A stretch of 23,124 nt of DNA, from contig CAJMOS010000039.1 of the NCBI GenBank assembly GCA_905215015.1, forward strand, positions 1 through 23,124. Direction: 5' to 3'. Position 1 is the stretch's first letter; every line of letters starts with the position of its first letter. Origin of the DNA: an uncultured bacterium. GTDB taxonomy: Bacteria; Spirochaetota; Spirochaetia; Sphaerochaetales; Sphaerochaetaceae. A model generated the notes under the pieces. That model saw only the letters and a program-made list of their open reading frames with translations, was not told where the DNA came from and searched no databases. The position numbers and the translations under genes were made by a program. Shown here piece after piece: positions 22,762 to 23,124 of the stretch.

Positions 22762-23124
22762 GCCCTCTTGTTTCCTTTGCCTCCCTCGCACTCGTGCTGG
22801 TGCTCCAGAATGTCGTGACGCTGTCGGTCAACCTGGCTGACAACTTGATGCTGGGCGGGTATGCCGAGACGGCCCTCAGCGGCGTGGCCGCGGTCAACCA
22901 GGTGCAGTTCATCTACCAGCAGCTGCTGATGGCGCTGGGCGACGGCGTGGTGATTTTCTGCGCCCGCTACTGGGGTGCCCGGAATCTGGAGCCGATGAGG
23001 CGGATTTCCAGTCTTGCCATGCGTCTGGCAATCGGCATATCCCTTGTCCTTTTCGCCTTGGTCTCCCTGTTTCCCCGGCAGGTGCTGTTGGTCTTTACCG
23101 ACGACGAGGCGATCATCGCCGAGG
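22758..23124 (+). CDS. MATE-family efflux transporter (MATE 4), N-terminal part
   Basis: The first 122 codons of a further MATE gene, cut off by the window end. Helix 1 begins almost at the start (LALVLVLQNVVTLSVNLADN, with the conserved aspartate D28), then come GGYAETALSGVAAVNQVQF and a third helix, ALGDGVVIFCARYWGARN. The N-terminus is shorter than in the other MATE proteins here. Its ATG lies within the stop of MATE 3 (ATGA), which implies translational coupling. Two overlapping genes for what is usually a one-gene exporter suggest either a functional pair or a recent amplification followed by divergence. Confidence 0.88.
   Translation, partial: MSPLVSFASLALVLVLQNVVTLSVNLADNLMLGGYAETALSGVAAVNQVQFIYQQLLMALGDGVVIFCARYWGARNLEPMRRISSLAMRLAIGISLVLFALVSLFPRQVLLVFTDDEAIIAE

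Noticed and set aside
20254..22791. Very long open frame (845 codons) on the minus strand opposite the pectinesterase, YjbR and MATE 3 genes
   Set aside because: Its product is a His/Asp/Gly/Arg-rich string with no domain pattern, typical of the antisense frame of GC-rich genes; the plus-strand genes have clear family motifs and overlapping starts.
1..23124. tRNA or rRNA genes, CRISPR arrays, insertion sequences, prophage or toxin-antitoxin genes
   Set aside because: No cloverleaf, direct-repeat array, transposase motif or phage-type gene was seen on either strand by reading; a covariance-model scan could still find a small RNA.

Overview
The window is about 23 kb of dense, GC-rich bacterial chromosome with 22 complete or partial protein genes, one decayed gene, and no RNA gene, CRISPR array or insertion sequence that I can see. 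An outer-membrane TolC-type channel plus periplasmic adaptor and RND pump mean a diderm (Gram-negative) cell. The adaptor lacks the usual alpha-helical hairpin, as in BesA of Borrelia, and the gene order (channel, adaptor, pump) matches besC-besA-besB. Many other genes look Clostridia-like: a Thermotoga/Clostridia-type one-cluster ferredoxin, a PrdX-type deacylase and several MATE exporters. A Sphaerochaeta-like spirochaete from an anaerobic, plant-fed habitat would fit (the pectinesterase supports the habitat). This placement is inference; no rRNA or marker gene is present.

Layout. 1-1364: end of an iron/polyamine-type ABC permease and its ATPase, then a hairpin terminator. 1555-2280: a PrsW-family membrane protease. 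2288-3530 (minus): a three-gene overlapping operon of a small unknown protein, a PrdX-like tRNA deacylase and a GNAT acetyltransferase. 3630-4118: a second YbaK-fold protein. 4108-5434 (minus): a MarR and a LysR regulator, the LysR divergent from MATE exporter 1 (5564-6916), with a perfect palindrome between them. 7087-12567 (minus): RND pump, hairpin-less adaptor and TolC-like channel in one operon. 12768-14604: a MarR regulator and MATE exporter 2, divergent from that operon. 14605-14871: wreckage of an FMN-binding split-barrel (PPOX-family) gene. 15106-17665: a DAACS-type amino-acid symporter and lysA. 17709-18806 (minus): a predicted lipoprotein joining a SAM-hydrolase-C-like barrel to a tyrosine phosphatase. 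18877-19696 (minus): ferredoxin and double cupin. 19799-21372: a cytoplasmic pectinesterase and a long YjbR protein. 21418-23124: two overlapping MATE genes, the second cut by the window edge.

How it fits together. The strongest systems signal is a proposed MarR efflux regulon. The 14-base palindrome AATAGCNNGCTATT, or a close variant, sits directly after a -10-like hexamer in front of three units: the TolC-adaptor-RND operon, marR itself (two copies) and MATE exporter 2. One regulator would thus control a tripartite pump, an inner-membrane MATE exporter and its own gene. With MATE 1 under its LysR neighbour and the MATE 3/4 pair, five exporters lie in 18 kb. Other notable points are the phosphatase fusion, the possible leaderless pectinesterase transcript, and a symporter lacking the arginine that binds acidic amino acids.
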